48,761 nt of DNA from Verrucomicrobiota bacterium (GCA_002862135.1 PKCI01000184.1:1-48761), one strand, 5' to 3'; numbered from the stretch's first letter, positions 16,061-25,796 are shown. A program made the numbers and translations. Notes: a model not told the origin generated them from the sequence alone.

Positions 16061-18883
16061 ATGACCTCACGCGAAATACGGCAGTCCTTTCTCGATTTTT
16101 TCGCAGAAAAGCAGCACACCATTGTGCCCTCTGCTAGCCTGATGCCGACATCTCCGAACCTGCTGTTCACCAATGCGGGGATGAATCAGTTCATCCCGTA
16201 TTTCCTTGGAACTGAGGCCGCACCCTATGATCCGCCACGTGCTGCTGACACCCAGAAATGCATTCGCGCCGGCGGTAAACACAACGATCTCGAGGATGTG
16301 GGTTACGACACCTACCACCACACCCTCTTCGAAATGCTCGGTAACTGGAGCTTCGGCAATTACTTCAAGAAGGAAGCCATCGAGTGGGCCTGGGAGTTGA
16401 TCACAGACCGGTGGGGCATCCCTGCCGATCGCCTCTATGCGACCGTCTATGCCCCGTCCGAAGGCGATCCCGCCGAGTTTGACCAGAAAGCCTACGACTT
16501 CTGGGCCGCTATCTTTGAAAAAGAGGGCCTCGATCCGAAGATCCACATTGTTAACGGAAACAAAAAGGACAACTTCTGGATGATGGGCGAGACGGGTCCC
16601 TGCGGTCCCTGTTCCGAACTTCACATCGATCTCACGCCGGACGGCAACACCAAGGGTAGTCTCGTCAACGCCGATGACGCCCGCTGTATCGAGATCTGGA
16701 ATTTGGTCTTCATTCAATTCAACGCTAACGAAGACGGAACCTTCCGACCGCTTCCAGCGTGCCATGTCGACACCGGCATGGGCTTCGAGAGGGTGGCTTC
16801 CATCATCCAGTGCACCAAGGGTCTCACCGACTTCTCGACGCTCGCGTCAAACTACGACACCGACGTTTTTTCTCCCATCTTCGACAAGCTTTCCGAGCTG
16901 ACCGGGAGGAAATACACATCGACAGTTCCTGAAGGTGGCGCCCGCGCCGGCCTCAGTGAGCAGGAACAAATCGACATCGCTTTTCGCGTCATCGGCGATC
17001 ATATCCGCACAACCAGTTTCGCCATTGCGGACGGAATCGAGCCCGGCAACGGAGGTCGTAACTATGTGATCCGCAACATTCTGCGACGTGCCATTCGCTT
17101 TGGTCGTGTGCTTGGTTTCGATGCCGAGCATCCCTTCCTCCACCAACTCGTACCTGTGTTGGTTCGGGAGATGGGCGACGTCTTTCCCGAGATCGTCAGC
17201 CGTCAGGAAAAGATTGAAGCCACGCTCAAAGCCGAGGAAGAGCAGTTTAACCGCACCCTCGATCGTGGTTTGAAGCTCTTCGAAGACGCCGCCGCCAAGG
17301 TTGAAGCCGGCGCCAACTTTCCTGCCGAAACGGTCGTTAAGCTTTGGGAAACTTACGGCTTTCCTACTGATCTCACCCAGCTGCTGCTCGACGAACGCTC
17401 CTTGAGCGCTGATCAGGAGGAAGTTGAGCGACTGGTGGAAGCCCACAAGAATACCGGTTCAGTTGGACAGAAGAATCAGGTTGTCGAGGCCGTCTCCATC
17501 GAGACTGATGTCGTCACGGAATTCGTTGGGTTTGATCTAGACGAAACCGACGCAAGAATTGTCGAGATCATCGAAAACGACAGCGGCACCTTTGTCATCG
17601 TCGACAAGAGCCCTTTCTACATCGAGAAAGGCGGCCAGATCGGAGACATTGGCGTGCTGGTCGACAATGGCTCCGAAATCGAAGTGCTCTCTGTGCTCAG
17701 TGTCGGCGAAGCCACCGTTCTTCAACTCTCCGAAAAGCCGAATACTGATGCCGTCTTTCTCAAGGTTGATGCCCGCCGTCGTCGTGAGATTGAAAAACAT
17801 CACACCGCGACCCACCTTTTCCACTGGGCTCTGCACCAGACTGTCAGCCCTGACGTAACTCAACAGGGTTCGCTCGTGGCCGTCGACCGTTTGCGCTTTG
17901 ACTTCAACTCCAAGGCTCTCGACGCCGACCAGATCAGCCGGATCGAAGCCGAGGTAAACAACTGCATCGGATCCGACGATCCCGTCAGCATTTCCGAAGT
18001 GCCTCACGGTGAGATCAAGGATCACCCCGATATCATGCAATTCTTCGGCGATAAGTATGGCGATCTCGTTCGCGTCGTTCAGATCGGTGGAAAAGATGGA
18101 GCCTTCGACGGCTATTCGATGGAGCTCTGCGGAGGCACCCACGTTCCATCTACCAAATCGATCGGATACTTTAAGGTGAAGAGCGAAGGAGCTGTCGCCG
18201 CCGGTATTCGCCGCGTCGAAGCCGTCTGTGGATCAGCTGCTGGAGAACTCATCGCCGACCAGACCGCAGCTGTTGTTGCCGAGCTGGGAGAACTCTCTGT
18301 CAAACTCGACGCCGCCAATGAAAAGCTCACCACCCTGGAGCAGGAAACGCTCAGTGTTGAGGCCGAGGATGATTTCGCCGAGGAGATCGGAAAGTCTCTC
18401 AGTATCGACGACCTCGCTTACGCTAACATGCTGCTAAAGAATTTCGAATCCCACCGCGACGCTGTCAAAACGGCTGCGGTCCAGGCAGAGAAAAATGTGA
18501 AGAAAGCTACCGCAGGAGCCGCCGCTCAGATCGCGGCTCAGTGGTTCGACGAAACGCTGGCCGACTACGACGGCCAGACCTACGCCGGACTGCTTCCAGG
18601 TGACAACGCAGGCTTGCTCCAAGAAGCCATGAATATCGTTAAAGCCCGCCAGTTCAGTGGTGCGGTTGCTCTTGGCCTGCTCGCCGACGGCACCCTACAC
18701 TTTGGCTCGATCGTTTCCTCCGACTACACCGACAAGGTTAAGGCTGGCGATATCGTACGCGAATCACTCGCCGTGGCGGGTGGCAAAGGCGGCGGCAAGC
18801 CAGAGATGGCGCGCGGGGCAGCGCCCAACGCCGCGGAACAGACTGATGCCGTGATCGCCAAAGCGGAAGAGTTGATGAGCTGA
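16061..18883 (+). CDS. alaS: Alanyl-tRNA synthetase
   Basis: A 940-residue class II synthetase charging tRNA-Ala, somewhat longer than the E. coli enzyme. The N-terminal catalytic domain begins TSREIRQSFLDFF and includes FTNAGMNQF, HHTLFEMLGNWSFG (motif 2 region) and GPCGPCSE. The editing domain zinc site is present: H581-TAT-H585 and C690 with H694 in CGGTH. The C-terminal C-Ala domain, with DHHA1-like GAVALGLLADG and a Gly-rich GGKGGGKPEMARG, closes the protein. It therefore retains proofreading of mischarged Ser/Gly. It is convergent with sufD, with a hairpin between. Confidence 0.96.
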   Translation: MTSREIRQSFLDFFAEKQHTIVPSASLMPTSPNLLFTNAGMNQFIPYFLGTEAAPYDPPRAADTQKCIRAGGKHNDLEDVGYDTYHHTLFEMLGNWSFGNYFKKEAIEWAWELITDRWGIPADRLYATVYAPSEGDPAEFDQKAYDFWAAIFEKEGLDPKIHIVNGNKKDNFWMMGETGPCGPCSELHIDLTPDGNTKGSLVNADDARCIEIWNLVFIQFNANEDGTFRPLPACHVDTGMGFERVASIIQCTKGLTDFSTLASNYDTDVFSPIFDKLSELTGRKYTSTVPEGGARAGLSEQEQIDIAFRVIGDHIRTTSFAIADGIEPGNGGRNYVIRNILRRAIRFGRVLGFDAEHPFLHQLVPVLVREMGDVFPEIVSRQEKIEATLKAEEEQFNRTLDRGLKLFEDAAAKVEAGANFPAETVVKLWETYGFPTDLTQLLLDERSLSADQEEVERLVEAHKNTGSVGQKNQVVEAVSIETDVVTEFVGFDLDETDARIVEIIENDSGTFVIVDKSPFYIEKGGQIGDIGVLVDNGSEIEVLSVLSVGEATVLQLSEKPNTDAVFLKVDARRRREIEKHHTATHLFHWALHQTVSPDVTQQGSLVAVDRLRFDFNSKALDADQISRIEAEVNNCIGSDDPVSISEVPHGEIKDHPDIMQFFGDKYGDLVRVVQIGGKDGAFDGYSMELCGGTHVPSTKSIGYFKVKSEGAVAAGIRRVEAVCGSAAGELIADQTAAVVAELGELSVKLDAANEKLTTLEQETLSVEAEDDFAEEIGKSLSIDDLAYANMLLKNFESHRDAVKTAAVQAEKNVKKATAGAAAQIAAQWFDETLADYDGQTYAGLLPGDNAGLLQEAMNIVKARQFSGAVALGLLADGTLHFGSIVSSDYTDKVKAGDIVRESLAVAGGKGGGKPEMARGAAPNAAEQTDAVIAKAEELMS

Positions 18884-18917
18884 TTCAGACAACACCTTCC
18901 GACAACGGAAAAAAGAA

Positions 18918-18943
18918 GGCTCCAAAACGGAAGCCCCCTTTTT
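18918..18943. terminator. Probable bidirectional terminator between alaS and sufD
   Basis: An imperfect hairpin GGCTCC-aaaac-GGAAGCC (one bulged A) is followed by CCCTTTTT on the plus strand and preceded by an A-rich tract that gives TTCTTTTTT on the minus strand. It lies between the convergent alaS and sufD genes and could end both. Confidence 0.6.
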
Positions 18944-18971
18944 AAGGATTGCACTGAACCGAACAGACGTA

Positions 18972-20321
18972 TCAAGCGTCCCGCAGGCTGCGAAACTTGC
19001 GCTCAAAACGCTCAAAAAGATAAGTCTGCACCGCTTCTCCTTTAAGCCGGGAAATGGATTCATTGAGAAACCCGAGGCTAATCATCTGGCGTGCTGCCTC
19101 GGCATCAATTCCTCGCGCCTGCAGGTAAAAGATTTCCTCGTCGCTGATCTGCCCTGAGGTTGAACCGTGCGAGCATTTCACTTGGTCAGCATCAATTTCG
19201 AGACCGGGCATCGCATTGGCCTCTGCTTCGTTGCTGCCGAGCAGATTTCGACAGGTCTGGTAAGAATCTGTGTGATGTGAGCCTGGCTTCACCTCGATTA
19301 AGCCGGCGAAAACGGTGCGGGATTGATCGTAAAGCGCGTTCTTGAATAACAGGTCACTGGTGGTGTGCTGAGCCTCGTGCGACTGCAACGTACGCTGGTC
19401 ATATTCCTGAACACCGTTGGCGAGGTTGGCGCTGAAAATCTGGCAGTCAGAACCTTGTTCCATCATCCGGGCAGTCGATTCCTGACGGATCCACTCGGCT
19501 CCGAGATTAACGAAGGCGGACGTGATTTTTGCGTCGCGACCGACGCGCGAACTGTTGATCTGCACGTGTTTCGGGCCGCGATCACTCTCGTCTTGAAGCG
19601 CGACATATTGGAGACTTGCTCCGTTCGTGGCTACCAAATCGACATTCGCAAAGAAGATGTTCTGCTCGTCATTGTTTGCCGTCTCAAAGGTATCAACGAC
19701 GGATACCTCAGCGTTATCTTCCGCAATCACCAGTGTGTGCGGAAAGACACAATTGAAGTCACCCGAAGCAAAGTGATGAGTCAGGATCGGAAGCTCACAG
19801 GTAGTGCCTTTCGGGAACTGAATAAAGAGACCGCTCAGGGTTGCTGCCGCATGAAGGGCGGAAAACTTGTCACCACCAAGGGATCCCTTTTCCTGCATAA
19901 AGTATTCCCTCACGAGATCACCGTGCTCAGCAAGCGCCTCGTTGATCGGAAGGCAGACCGCTCCCTCGGGAAGCCCATTGATCTCCGAATACACGAGGCG
20001 ATTATTGGCAAACACGAAATGAGCCGCGAACTCATTAACTCGCTCGGTCATGGCGCGCTTGATCAATACCTCAATATTTTGGGCAGGACGAGCCGCCTGT
20101 AGTTCAGAAAACTGGACTTTCTTCAAATCAGCAAAACGCCAGTTCTCGTCGGTGCGCGCCGGCTCAGGAATAGTGAGGAACCTCTGCCAGGAAGACTCTT
20201 GCAATTGGTGATACCAGTCGGGAAGTTCCAATCCAAGTTCGAGCACAGGTGGAGCCGCGAACCAGGAAACCAAATTCTCTTGAGCCATAGAGTTAGAGGT
20301 TGGCGTAAGTGTCGTAGACAT
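18972..20321 (-). CDS. sufD: SufD, Fe-S cluster scaffold complex subunit
   Basis: A 449-residue partner of SufB in the SufBC2D complex, which builds iron-sulfur clusters. The right-handed beta-helix core and the C-terminal block are recognisable: QTCRNLLGSNEAEANAMPGLEIDADQVKCSHGSTSGQISDEEIFY contains the conserved KCSHG motif, and this is followed by ARGIDAEAARQMISLGFL. Start choice is uncertain: ATG at 20321 gives MSTTLTP, ATG at 20288 gives MAQENLV; neither has a clear Shine-Dalgarno. It is the last gene of the fur-like/sufC/sufB/sufD operon, 33 bases after sufB. The cysteine desulfurase (SufS) and SufE/SufU are not within the window. Confidence 0.93.
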   Translation of the reverse strand: MSTTLTPTSNSMAQENLVSWFAAPPVLELGLELPDWYHQLQESSWQRFLTIPEPARTDENWRFADLKKVQFSELQAARPAQNIEVLIKRAMTERVNEFAAHFVFANNRLVYSEINGLPEGAVCLPINEALAEHGDLVREYFMQEKGSLGGDKFSALHAAATLSGLFIQFPKGTTCELPILTHHFASGDFNCVFPHTLVIAEDNAEVSVVDTFETANNDEQNIFFANVDLVATNGASLQYVALQDESDRGPKHVQINSSRVGRDAKITSAFVNLGAEWIRQESTARMMEQGSDCQIFSANLANGVQEYDQRTLQSHEAQHTTSDLLFKNALYDQSRTVFAGLIEVKPGSHHTDSYQTCRNLLGSNEAEANAMPGLEIDADQVKCSHGSTSGQISDEEIFYLQARGIDAEAARQMISLGFLNESISRLKGEAVQTYLFERFERKFRSLRDA

Positions 20322-20354
20322 CAAATTGGTTTTTGTTAGAAGCGGGCAGGGGAC

Positions 20355-21770
20355 CTAGCCAACACTGCCTTCCATTTCCATGTCGATGAGGCGCTTCAGC
20401 TCAACGCTATACTCCATAGGGAACTCACGAACGAGATCGTTCACGAAGCCGTTCACGCTAAGACTCATCGCTTCACCCTCAGAGAGGCCGCGCTGTTGCA
20501 TGTAGAAGATTTGCTCTTCGCTGACCTGACTAACGCTGGCTTCGTGTTGAGTCGCATGCTGATTACCCCGCACAGTAATCGCTGGATAGGTATCAGTGCG
20601 ACTGTTGGAATTGATTAAAAGCGCATCACACTCGGTGTTGTTCTTGCAGCCCTTGAGGTGCTTCGGAATGTGAACCTGCCCACGATAAGTGGAGCGACCT
20701 TCGCCCACGGAAATCGACTTGGAGACCACGTTGGACGTGGTTTCGTCAGCGGCGTGAATCATCTTGGCACCGGTATCCTGATGCTGACCGTCGTTGGCGA
20801 GGGCGATGGAAATCACCTCGCCTCGAGCCTTGCGGCCTTTCATGATCACGCCGGGATATTTCATTGTGAGGCGGGACCCGATGTTGCAGTCGATCCAGCG
20901 GATCTCGGCGTTTTCATGAGCCATACCGCGCTTTGTCACGAGGTTGAAGACATTGTTCGACCAGTTCTGCACCGTGATGTATTGGATCTTTGCGTCCTTC
21001 ATTGCGACAAGTTCCACCACAGCGCTGTGAAGCGTCGCCGTCTCGAACTTGGGCGCGGTGCAGCCTTCCATGTAAGTCACTTCGGCACCTTCGTCCACGA
21101 TGATGAGGGTGCGCTCAAACTGACCGAAGTTCTCCGCATTGATTCGGAAATAGGCCTGGAGCGGGTGCGCCACCTTCACGCCCGGAGGCACGTAGATGAA
21201 ACTGCCGCCAGAAAAAACCGCACTGTTGAGAGCAGAAAACTTATTGTCACCGGTCGGGATAACTTTGCCGAACCACTTCCTGAAAAGCTCAGGATGCTCG
21301 CGCAAACCTTCGGTGGAGTTCACGAAGATAACGCCCTCCTTCTCGAGCTCTTCCTTCACGTTGGAATAAGCTGCCTCGGAGTCGAACTGGGCTTCCACAC
21401 CGGCGAGGAACTTACGCTCTTTCTCGGGAATTCCGAGACGTTCAAAAGTCTCCTTCACGTCGTCGGGAACCTCGTCCCAACTGCGGGTCGGCTTTTGCCC
21501 TTTTGAGAGGTAGTAGCGGATGTTGTCGAAAACGATGTTCTCGAGATCCTTGCTCGCCCAGTGGGTCGGCATTGGCTTGTCATTGAAAACCTTAAGCGCC
21601 CTGTGCCGGAACTCGCGAATCCAATCGGCCTCCTTTTTAATATCGGAGATGTAATCGATCGTCTCTGTCGTCAAGCCGTAGCCTGCATCGTGCTCGTAGT
21701 CCTCCGGGTAAGTAAAATCGCCGGCGTCCTGATCGATATTTACCGCTTCGAGTGTTGCGCTGTCAGCCAT
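20355..21770 (-). CDS. sufB: SufB, Fe-S cluster assembly scaffold
   Basis: A 471-residue protein, the main scaffold on which the nascent cluster forms together with SufC and SufD. Family hallmarks: [19 protein letters not shown] at the start, SYIPPGVKV-type [21 protein letters not shown], the EGCTAP motif with its conserved cysteine, and the C-terminal [11 protein letters not shown], which carries a second conserved cysteine, followed by [23 protein letters not shown]. Length is normal. AAAGGACGG lies well placed before the ATG at 21770. It is separated from sufC by 33 bases. Confidence 0.96.
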   Translation of the reverse strand: MADSATLEAVNIDQDAGDFTYPEDYEHDAGYGLTTETIDYISDIKKEADWIREFRHRALKVFNDKPMPTHWASKDLENIVFDNIRYYLSKGQKPTRSWDEVPDDVKETFERLGIPEKERKFLAGVEAQFDSEAAYSNVKEELEKEGVIFVNSTEGLREHPELFRKWFGKVIPTGDNKFSALNSAVFSGGSFIYVPPGVKVAHPLQAYFRINAENFGQFERTLIIVDEGAEVTYMEGCTAPKFETATLHSAVVELVAMKDAKIQYITVQNWSNNVFNLVTKRGMAHENAEIRWIDCNIGSRLTMKYPGVIMKGRKARGEVISIALANDGQHQDTGAKMIHAADETTSNVVSKSISVGEGRSTYRGQVHIPKHLKGCKNNTECDALLINSNSRTDTYPAITVRGNQHATQHEASVSQVSEEQIFYMQQRGLSEGEAMSLSVNGFVNDLVREFPMEYSVELKRLIDMEMEGSVG

Positions 21771-21803
21771 GATCCGTCCTTTTTTCTAACAAGTTTATAA
21801 ATT

Positions 21804-22562
21804 TTATGCGGGAGCCAACTCCTGGGTGACCCAGTCGTAGCCTTTCTCTTCCAGTTCGAGAGCGAGCTCCTTGCCGCCTGTCTTAATGATCCGACCGTCG
21901 AACAAGACGTGCACCACATCAGGCACGATGTAGTCAAGCAGGCGCTGGTAGTGGGTGATGACGAGGAATCCGCGCTCCGGGGAGCGCATGCGGTTTACGC
22001 CTTCAGCTACGATCTTGAGCGCATCAATGTCGAGTCCGGAGTCGGTCTCATCGAGAATCGCGTAGTTCGGATCAAGCATCATCATCTGGAGAATTTCGTT
22101 TCGCTTCTTCTCACCACCGGAGAAACCATCATTCACGGCCCGGCCGGTGAACTTCCGATCCATGTTCAGCGAATCCATCTTCGCATACATATCCTTGTAG
22201 AAACCGACTGCATCGATCTCTTCTCCCTTGGGCAGGCGGGCCTGGAGGGCCGCACGAAGGAAATTGGCGTTGGTCACGCCTGGAATTTCATGGGGATACT
22301 GGAAGGCTAGGAAAAGACCGGCGCGGGAGCGTTCGTCGATCTCGAGTTCGAGGAGGTCGACACCGTCCATGGTCACCAAACCCTCCGACACCTCGTAGTC
22401 TTCGTGGCCGGCAAGCACCTTGGAGAGAGTGGACTTGCCGGAGCCATTGGGCCCCATGATGGCGTGAACTTCACCCTTCGGGACCTCGAGCGTGAGGCCC
22501 TTGAGGATTTCGTTTCCATCCACCGAAGCGTGGAGATTCTGAATGTTGAGTGTTTGGCTCAT
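21804..22562 (-). CDS. sufC: SufC, ABC-type ATPase of Fe-S assembly
   Basis: A 252-residue soluble ATPase that drives conformational changes of SufB-SufD. Walker A is GPNGSGKST at 37-45; the signature motif is [10 protein letters not shown], the K-K-R-N form specific to SufC; Walker B is [17 protein letters not shown], and the switch histidine lies in [12 protein letters not shown]. The frame extends to 22604, but the ATG at 22562 ([10 protein letters not shown]) matches the family and lies 11 bases after the regulator's stop, whereas the longer start would overlap it. It has no transmembrane partner, as expected for SufC. Confidence 0.96.
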   Translation of the reverse strand: MSQTLNIQNLHASVDGNEILKGLTLEVPKGEVHAIMGPNGSGKSTLSKVLAGHEDYEVSEGLVTMDGVDLLELEIDERSRAGLFLAFQYPHEIPGVTNANFLRAALQARLPKGEEIDAVGFYKDMYAKMDSLNMDRKFTGRAVNDGFSGGEKKRNEILQMMMLDPNYAILDETDSGLDIDALKIVAEGVNRMRSPERGFLVITHYQRLLDYIVPDVVHVLFDGRIIKTGGKELALELEEKGYDWVTQELAPA

Positions 22563-22573
22563 GTTATTAAAAT

Positions 22574-23017
22574 TCAACCAGTTGCGTCGTTCTTTTCGCG
22601 GCATTCAGGACAAATTCCTCGCATCGCGACGTTCATCTGCTCGATGAGGGATCCATTCGGGAGATTCCACGGCTCCGCGGCATCCGCACGCTCGCGAAGG
22701 TCGACATCGAAGACAGAATCGCACTGATCGCAGAAAAAATGGGCGTGTGGATGCAAATTGGGACAAAACCGGGAAGCTTCCCGGTCGATATTGACTTGGG
22801 TGATAATTCCTGCCTCTGTCAGAGTCTCGAGGACGTTGTAAACCGTGGCCAGTGAAATCGAAGGCATCAAGTATTTAGCTCGCTCGTAAACCGTTGATGC
22901 TGTGGGATGTGTAGGGGAAAGCTCCTTCACCACATCAAAAACAAGACGACGTTGCTTCGTCATGCGCTGGCCGCCAAGCATCTCTGCCATGGCCGATTCT
23001 GTCAGCTGGTGTCTCAT
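22574..23017 (-). CDS. Fur/PerR-family metal- or peroxide-responsive repressor
   Basis: A 147-residue Fur-superfamily regulator. The winged helix (about 15-85) includes [25 protein letters not shown] and [16 protein letters not shown]. The C-terminal dimer domain has [11 protein letters not shown] (H91, H93, C96, C99) and GICPECR (C136, C139), the two CxxC pairs of the structural zinc site. The pattern looks closer to PerR than to classic Fur, but the sensed signal (iron or peroxide) cannot be decided by eye. It is the first gene of the SUF operon, so it probably controls Fe-S assembly and itself through the palindrome at 23055-23070 in the divergent promoter region (inference). Confidence 0.88.
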   Translation of the reverse strand: MRHQLTESAMAEMLGGQRMTKQRRLVFDVVKELSPTHPTASTVYERAKYLMPSISLATVYNVLETLTEAGIITQVNIDREASRFCPNLHPHAHFFCDQCDSVFDVDLRERADAAEPWNLPNGSLIEQMNVAMRGICPECREKNDATG

Positions 23018-23054
23018 CCGTGTCTGCTTATTACGACCACTGGTAGCTCATGGG

Positions 23055-23070
23055 TTATTGATATCAATAA
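23055..23070. promoter_or_regulatory. Candidate Fur/PerR-type operator palindrome
   Basis: TTATTGATATCAATAA is a perfect 16-bp palindrome in the AT-rich space between the fur-like gene (minus) and the DUF4159 gene (plus), 38 bases from the regulator's start codon. AT-rich palindromes with TAAT/ATTA-like ends are typical of Fur-superfamily boxes. That this regulator binds it is inference from position and symmetry. Confidence 0.55.
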
Positions 23071-23131
23071 TTATTCTAAAAAGGATTCAAAACGCATTCA
23101 CGGAGCAGTTTTCATTGTCCCACACCCTCTT

Positions 23132-23146
23132 GAAACCGTAGGTTTC
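23132..23146. repeat. Inverted repeat immediately before the DUF4159 start codon
   Basis: GAAACC-GTA-GGTTTC is a perfect 6-bp inverted repeat with a 3-base spacer, ending 4 bases before the ATG at 23151, where a Shine-Dalgarno would normally lie. It could be a small operator or an RNA hairpin affecting translation; either is speculative. Confidence 0.35.
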
Positions 23147-23150
23147 CCGC

Positions 23151-24035
23151 ATGTTGCGGAGTTTTCGTCCCCTGGTTTTGATGGCAGGCGTCAGCGGTAC
23201 CCTCCTACTTGGTGTGGCTCAGGACAGCCGAAACAGCTACTCTCCGACCTATTTCGGGATTCAGGACGGCCAGATGCCCGAAGACCCGCGAAACTGGCGC
23301 GGTGGACGTTTCTACAACTTCCCAACTTGGGAGGTTAGCCAGGACCTGCCCAACGACGTTTTCACCTTCGCAAGGCTCCGCTATAATTCCGGCACGTGGA
23401 TGGGCCAGCGGGCCAAGTGGATGATCGATTATCCGGATTCAGAGCTCAATTTCTCGTATCGACTGAACGAACTCACTTCCCTGGAAGTGAATCCCAAGAG
23501 CGCCATTGTCGACATCGATGCGGAACAGATGCGCCACTACCCGTTCATTTACATGATTGAACCCGGCGATATCTGGATCACCGACGCAGAGGCCGCCATC
23601 ATGCGCGACTACATGCTCAACGGGGGTTTCATCATGGTCGACGACTTCTGGGGTGCCTATGAGTGGAAAAATTTCCACCGCGCTCTCAAGCAGATATTCC
23701 CCGATCGCGACTATGTGGAACTCGAAGTGGACCACCCCATCTTTCATCTTGTCTTTGATCTCGAAATCAAACCCCAAATTCCTGCCGTTGGCATGGCCCA
23801 GATGGGAAGGGAGCAGGGCATCACCTACGAATGGAACAAGCCGGGGTCGGAGACACCTCACTATCGGGCCGTTCTCGACGACAACGGTCGCATCTGCATG
23901 ATGATATGCTTTAACACTGACCTCGGTGACGGCTGGGAAGAAGAGGGAACCGATCCGTGGTATTTCGAGAATTTTTCAGAACCCTACGCCTACCCTCTCG
24001 GCATCAATATTGTGTTCTATGCTCTGACACACTGA
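23151..24035 (+). CDS. Exported DUF4159 domain protein
   Basis: A 294-residue protein with a probable signal peptide (about 1-23, LVLMAGVSGTLLLGVAQ). The rest matches DUF4159: TFARLRYNSG, YPFIYMIEPGDIWITDAEAAIMRDYMLNGGFIMVDDFWGA in the middle, and a C-terminal NPWYF-like DPWYFENFSEPYAYPLGINIVFYALTH. The fold resembles the GATase-like domains used in large surface-protein systems, without a known activity. In planctomycetes and verrucomicrobia DUF4159 genes often accompany MoxR/DUF58/VWA operons; here it stands alone, divergent from the fur-like/SUF operon. Its function is unknown. Confidence 0.85.
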   Translation: MLRSFRPLVLMAGVSGTLLLGVAQDSRNSYSPTYFGIQDGQMPEDPRNWRGGRFYNFPTWEVSQDLPNDVFTFARLRYNSGTWMGQRAKWMIDYPDSELNFSYRLNELTSLEVNPKSAIVDIDAEQMRHYPFIYMIEPGDIWITDAEAAIMRDYMLNGGFIMVDDFWGAYEWKNFHRALKQIFPDRDYVELEVDHPIFHLVFDLEIKPQIPAVGMAQMGREQGITYEWNKPGSETPHYRAVLDDNGRICMMICFNTDLGDGWEEEGTDPWYFENFSEPYAYPLGINIVFYALTH

Positions 24036-24037
24036 AG

Positions 24038-24057
24038 GGGCGACAGCTGCCGCCCCC
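24038..24057 (+). terminator. GC-rich hairpin after the DUF4159 gene
   Basis: GGGGCG (24038-24043) and CGCCCC (24052-24057) form a 6-bp stem three bases after the DUF4159 stop, with a CAGCTG-containing loop. A C-rich tail rather than a T tract follows, so terminator function is uncertain. Confidence 0.4.
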
Positions 24058-24133
24058 CCTCATTGGCGTTTCCTCGCTATCTCGATTTCTCGCTAAATGA
24101 ATGGGCGGGCCTCAGCCTCGCCTTAGGCGGGTC

Positions 24134-24904
24134 TTAGGGCTTCGGCGGAGTTTTCGGCAGCGGGACCGGCTTGGGCCCGCCTTCGGCACCGGGTCGCTTG
24201 AGTGGAACCGGAGCAACGGGCTTCGCTTCACCGGGAGCAGCGGGAGCTATGGGCTTGGGCGCAACCGGACCACCGGCAGGAGTTGGAACTGCAGGTGCTG
24301 CCGGTTTTGGCGGGCTCGCAATTGCCGGTGCAGGAGGCTTACCGCCGCCAGTCAGGGCGGGGCCATTATTTGGCTTCACCGCAGAAAGCTTGACCGTCGT
24401 CGCGCCAGAGGCGGCCGGTGCCGCAGGCGCCGCCACAGCACCGAGCTCGACGGCTCCGGGTTTCACTGGCGCCACTGGGGTAGCAGCAGGGACGGCCGTC
24501 GCCACGGGAGCGACCGGCTCGGTCTTGGCACCAGCGCTCTCCTCGGCCTCTTCAATGAACTTGATCAGATCGTCGGGAGAAGAACCTTCGAGGTCAGCTG
24601 CGGATACAATGTAAGCGGGAATCGTTTCCCCGAGTAGAACCTTGGATTTTTCCGAAAGCTCAACACCGGCTTCGTTGATAACTTCGCCTTTCACTTTGGT
24701 GCCGTTGGTTGAACCAAGGTCGGCGATCTTGACAAAGTCACCGTGGATCTTGAACTCGGCGTGCTTCACTGAAACCTCGGAAACAAGAACCTGGATATCA
24801 TTGTCAGGTCCACGACCCAGACTAACAGAATCCCCACTTAATTCATGGATTGCCGGATCCTGTTCTGGAATACTAACAATAAGAGAAAACAATTTGGAGG
24901 ACAT
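24134..24904 (-). CDS. FHA-domain protein with long Ala/Pro-rich tail
   Basis: 256 residues. The N-terminal forkhead-associated domain (about 1-100) shows the phosphothreonine-binding pattern: SLGRGPDNDI with the conserved Arg, VSVKHAEF with the Ser/His pair, and LGSTNGTKVKG. After a short acidic helix (about 107-125) the remaining ~130 residues are low-complexity Ala/Pro/Val/Gly with few charged residues. FHA domains read Ser/Thr kinase phosphorylation; no kinase gene is adjacent. No transmembrane segment is apparent, so it is probably cytoplasmic. The low-complexity tail also gives a long shadow frame on the other strand, which I disregard. Confidence 0.88.
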   Translation of the reverse strand: MSSKLFSLIVSIPEQDPAIHELSGDSVSLGRGPDNDIQVLVSEVSVKHAEFKIHGDFVKIADLGSTNGTKVKGEVINEAGVELSEKSKVLLGETIPAYIVSAADLEGSSPDDLIKFIEEAEESAGAKTEPVAPVATAVPAATPVAPVKPGAVELGAVAAPAAPAASGATTVKLSAVKPNNGPALTGGGKPPAPAIASPPKPAAPAVPTPAGGPVAPKPIAPAAPGEAKPVAPVPLKRPGAEGGPKPVPLPKTPPKP

Positions 24905-24938
24905 TGCTCCGAGATGTTGGAAAATTCACAACTCGATG

Positions 24939-25796
24939 TCAATTCGTTGTCATCGATCTATTAGCAGCCTGATTGCGTAACCAGGTCCGCAGCGCATTCG
25001 ACAAGGAAGTCGCATTCGAATGCCCCAACGGTTCGTGCCTCGCCCCTTTTGCATAGAGCATTGTTTTCTGAGGAACAGCGAGAGCCTGAAAAAAACGAAA
25101 GGCGTAGGGCGGGGGACAAACGGAGTCGAGATCTCCCTCCACCAGCAGAATGTTCACCCGCGAGGAAATCTCTGCGGCTACCTCCTCCGGTTCACGGCTG
25201 GCCGACATCAAGGCGACTCCAAATCTCAGTGAAATCCGGTTATGCACCCCTTCCGCAAAAAAATGTTCATCATCATGACAGGCCTCCGGCGTTACTCCAG
25301 TGCTTAGGGTTGCCCGCGGCACAACCCGGGAAAGCATGGTTGCGGCTGCGATCTTCACCCGCGCTTGTCCGTGCGTTGGCATGATCAACGGGGCATTCAG
25401 CCAAACCCAGTCCAGCGAGTCGAGGAATGGAAGGCCACATGAAAGGAATTGGATTGCATAGAACGCTCCCGTGGAGTGAGCCAGTAATCCAACCGGCTCA
25501 CAACCAGTCACCTGAAGCACTTCCTCCACCAGCTTTCCTGCCTCTTCGATATTAGGCAGATCACCCCGGACCCCTTCTGATTTGCCGTTTCCTGGCCAGT
25601 CGAGACCGATTACAGCATAGCCCGCTTCAACGAGCAATCTGATGGCCCAGTCGAAGCGTCCGGTATGATCTCCGAGACCGTGTAATAAAAGCACCCTACC
25701 CCGGTCCCCGGCCTCCGGGCGAGCCTCCATAACAAAGACAGACTGGCCCACAGAACTGGCACTAATCGTCTTTTCGGATCGGAGAATTCGCTGCAC
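24939..25796 (-). CDS. Alpha/beta hydrolase (monoglyceride-lipase/lysophospholipase-like)
   Basis: A 285-residue serine hydrolase. The oxyanion strand [15 protein letters not shown] is typical of the monoacylglycerol lipase group; the nucleophile is S108 in LLAHSTGAF (AHSTG in place of GHSxG); the acid is probably in [10 protein letters not shown] and the histidine in ARHEPLGHS. It likely hydrolyses an acyl ester in the cytoplasm, with no signal peptide. The start is a GTG at 25796 with GAGGGTAG about 7 bases upstream; the first in-frame ATG would cut into the first beta strand. It is a single-gene unit divergent from tRNA-Val. Confidence 0.85.
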   Translation of the reverse strand: MQRILRSEKTISASSVGQSVFVMEARPEAGDRGRVLLLHGLGDHTGRFDWAIRLLVEAGYAVIGLDWPGNGKSEGVRGDLPNIEEAGKLVEEVLQVTGCEPVGLLAHSTGAFYAIQFLSCGLPFLDSLDWVWLNAPLIMPTHGQARVKIAAATMLSRVVPRATLSTGVTPEACHDDEHFFAEGVHNRISLRFGVALMSASREPEEVAAEISSRVNILLVEGDLDSVCPPPYAFRFFQALAVPQKTMLYAKGARHEPLGHSNATSLSNALRTWLRNQAANRSMTTN

